A stretch of DNA of 6,204 bases. It comes from Desulfurobacterium sp. GTDB lineage: Bacteria; Aquificota; Aquificia; Desulfurobacteriales; Desulfurobacteriaceae. Every line of letters begins with the position of its first letter. Position 1 is the first letter of the stretch. The notes below the pieces were generated by a model that was not told the origin of the DNA, did no database searches, and saw only the letters and a program-made list of their open reading frames with translations. Below, one piece after another: positions 5,034 to 6,204 of this stretch. The translations under genes were made by a program, and so were the position numbers. Location of the stretch: the NCBI GenBank assembly GCA_026988135.1, contig JALSLT010000108.1, forward strand, positions 1 to 6,204, given 5' to 3'.

Positions 5034-6204
5034 ATGTGCGGAATTGTAGGCTATATAGGAAACGACAATGCAAAAAATATCGTTATAAACGGACTTTCAA
5101 GACTCGAATACAGAGGTTATGATTCAGCAGGAATATCATTTATAGATGAAAATAAACTTAAAGTCTATAAAAGAAGCGGAAAGTTAAGAAACCTTGAAAT
5201 AGAAGTAAACAGGGACACCTCCCTGCCATCCGTAGCGATAGGACACACAAGATGGGCAACTCATGGAGAACCCACCGATATAAATGCTCATCCCCATACA
5301 GACTGCGATAACAAAATAGTCATAGTCCATAACGGGATTATAGAAAACTTTGTCGAACTTCGAAAAAAATTAACGGAAAAGGGCCACACCTTTAAATCTC
5401 AAACAGACACGGAAGTCATAGCTCATTTAATAGAAGATGAAATGAAAAACGGGAAAAACTTCATAGAAGCTCTATTCTCAGCCATATCACAAATCAAAGG
5501 CTCTTACGCCATAGCGGCAATATCGGAAAAAGAACCGGATAAAATCGTATGTGCAAGGAAGGACAGCCCGCTTGTTATCGGCATTGGAGAAGGTGAAAAT
5601 TTCCTTGCATCAGATGTTCCTGCATTTCTTCACTATACAAATAGAGTTATCTTCCTTGAAGACGGAGAGTTTGCCATAATAGAAAGAGAGAAAGTTACCG
5701 TCTTTGACAATTCTGGAAAACTCATAAAAAAAGATGAAGAAGAGATTCCATGGTCAATTGCACAAGCTGAAAAAGGCGGATACAAACACTTTATGATAAA
5801 AGAGATATACGAACAACCCAAAGGAATTTCCGATACGATTTCGGGAAAACTCTCCGTTATAAAAGGGGAAACTCAACTTCTCTTTGATTTCAATAATATA
5901 GAGATAGTTGCCTGCGGAACATCCTACCATGCAGGGTTGATAGGAAAATTTTATATTGAAACTCTCTCCAAAGTTCCGGTTTCCGTAGATTATGCTTCAG
6001 AATATAGGTACAGAGAACCTTTAGTTGATAAAAATTCTCTTGTAATTGCGATATCTCAGTCAGGAGAAACAGCAGATACACTTGCTGCCGTCAAACTTGC
6101 GAAAAAGAAAGGAGCAAAAGTAATTGCAATCTGTAATGTCATAGGCTCAACCATTACCAGAGAAGCAGATCACACAATCTACACCTATGCAGGACCGGAA
6201 ATAA
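5034..6204 (+). CDS. glmS: Glutamine-fructose-6-phosphate aminotransferase (isomerizing), 3' end cut by the window
   Basis: GlmS converts fructose-6-phosphate and glutamine to glucosamine-6-phosphate and glutamate, the first step towards UDP-GlcNAc for peptidoglycan and lipopolysaccharide. The frame stays open for 390 codons to the window end; the family is about 600 residues, so roughly two-thirds is present. The N-terminal glutaminase domain (about 2-220) starts MCGIVGYIG, with Cys2 becoming the nucleophile once Met is removed. It shows LEYRGYDSAG at 24-33, HTRWATHGEP at 71-80, HNGIIEN at 99-105, QTDTEVIAHL at 123-132 and KGSYAI at 155-160. After the EIYEQP linker segment (257-262) comes the first SIS sugar-isomerase domain, with CGTSYHAG at 294-301 and SQSGETADTL at 341-350. 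The sequence breaks off in YTYAGPEI, just before the usual second part of that domain. All residues I can check are intact. It diverges from metK over 100 bases; there is no room for a glmS ribozyme. Confidence 0.97.
   Translation, partial: MCGIVGYIGNDNAKNIVINGLSRLEYRGYDSAGISFIDENKLKVYKRSGKLRNLEIEVNRDTSLPSVAIGHTRWATHGEPTDINAHPHTDCDNKIVIVHNGIIENFVELRKKLTEKGHTFKSQTDTEVIAHLIEDEMKNGKNFIEALFSAISQIKGSYAIAAISEKEPDKIVCARKDSPLVIGIGEGENFLASDVPAFLHYTNRVIFLEDGEFAIIEREKVTVFDNSGKLIKKDEEEIPWSIAQAEKGGYKHFMIKEIYEQPKGISDTISGKLSVIKGETQLLFDFNNIEIVACGTSYHAGLIGKFYIETLSKVPVSVDYASEYRYREPLVDKNSLVIAISQSGETADTLAAVKLAKKKGAKVIAICNVIGSTITREADHTIYTYAGPEI

Noticed and set aside
5633..6081. Two minus-strand open frames of about 62 codons
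   Set aside because: Both are antisense to glmS, in which the SIS-domain motifs run through the same bases.
1..6204. A new defence, mobile or other undescribed system
   Set aside because: Every long frame is a recognisable core or common accessory gene. There are no direct-repeat arrays, transposase or integrase motifs, or clustered unknown genes.

Overview
This AT-rich bacterial window carries five protein genes: a broken-off end at each side and three genes complete between them, plus one of the pair of type IV pilus genes. In order they are the 3' end of a U32-family peptidase gene (+), pilC (-), pilT (-), a TauE/SafE (TSUP) family transporter (-), an archaeal-type S-adenosylmethionine synthetase (-), and the 5' two-thirds of glmS (+). 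That makes six genes in all, four complete and two cut by the window edges. Coding density is very high, and no gene-free stretch exceeds about 115 bases. There are no RNA genes, mobile elements or CRISPR arrays that I can see.

The organism is most likely a thermophilic or deep-branching, Gram-negative-type bacterium. The evidence is the type IV pilus retraction ATPase and platform protein, the bacterial GlmS, strong Shine-Dalgarno sites, Arg codons that are mainly AGA and frequent ATA codons. The archaeal-type AdoMet synthetase is found in only a minority of bacteria. From memory Aquificota (for example Desulfurobacteriaceae or Hydrogenothermaceae) fit this combination, but that placement is inference and not proven by the window.

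Region by region: the U32 gene and pilC converge and overlap by 8 bases, with no space for a normal terminator. pilT and pilC form a two-gene unit with a 19-base gap, read leftward from a good extended -10 promoter just upstream of pilT. The TSUP gene lies upstream in the same direction and has its own TATAAT box and a GTG start. It is separated from metK by a perfect-palindrome intrinsic terminator. metK and glmS diverge from a shared 100-base region that appears to hold overlapping promoters.

Functionally, PilT powers pilus retraction and PilC is the inner-membrane platform on which pilus assembly and retraction motors act. MetK makes S-adenosylmethionine, and GlmS commits fructose-6-phosphate to amino-sugar and cell-wall synthesis. 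The TSUP protein probably exports or imports a small sulfur-containing or organic anion. This looks mainly like core chromosomal sequence. I did not find convincing evidence of a new biological system; the most notable item is the archaeal-type MetK.
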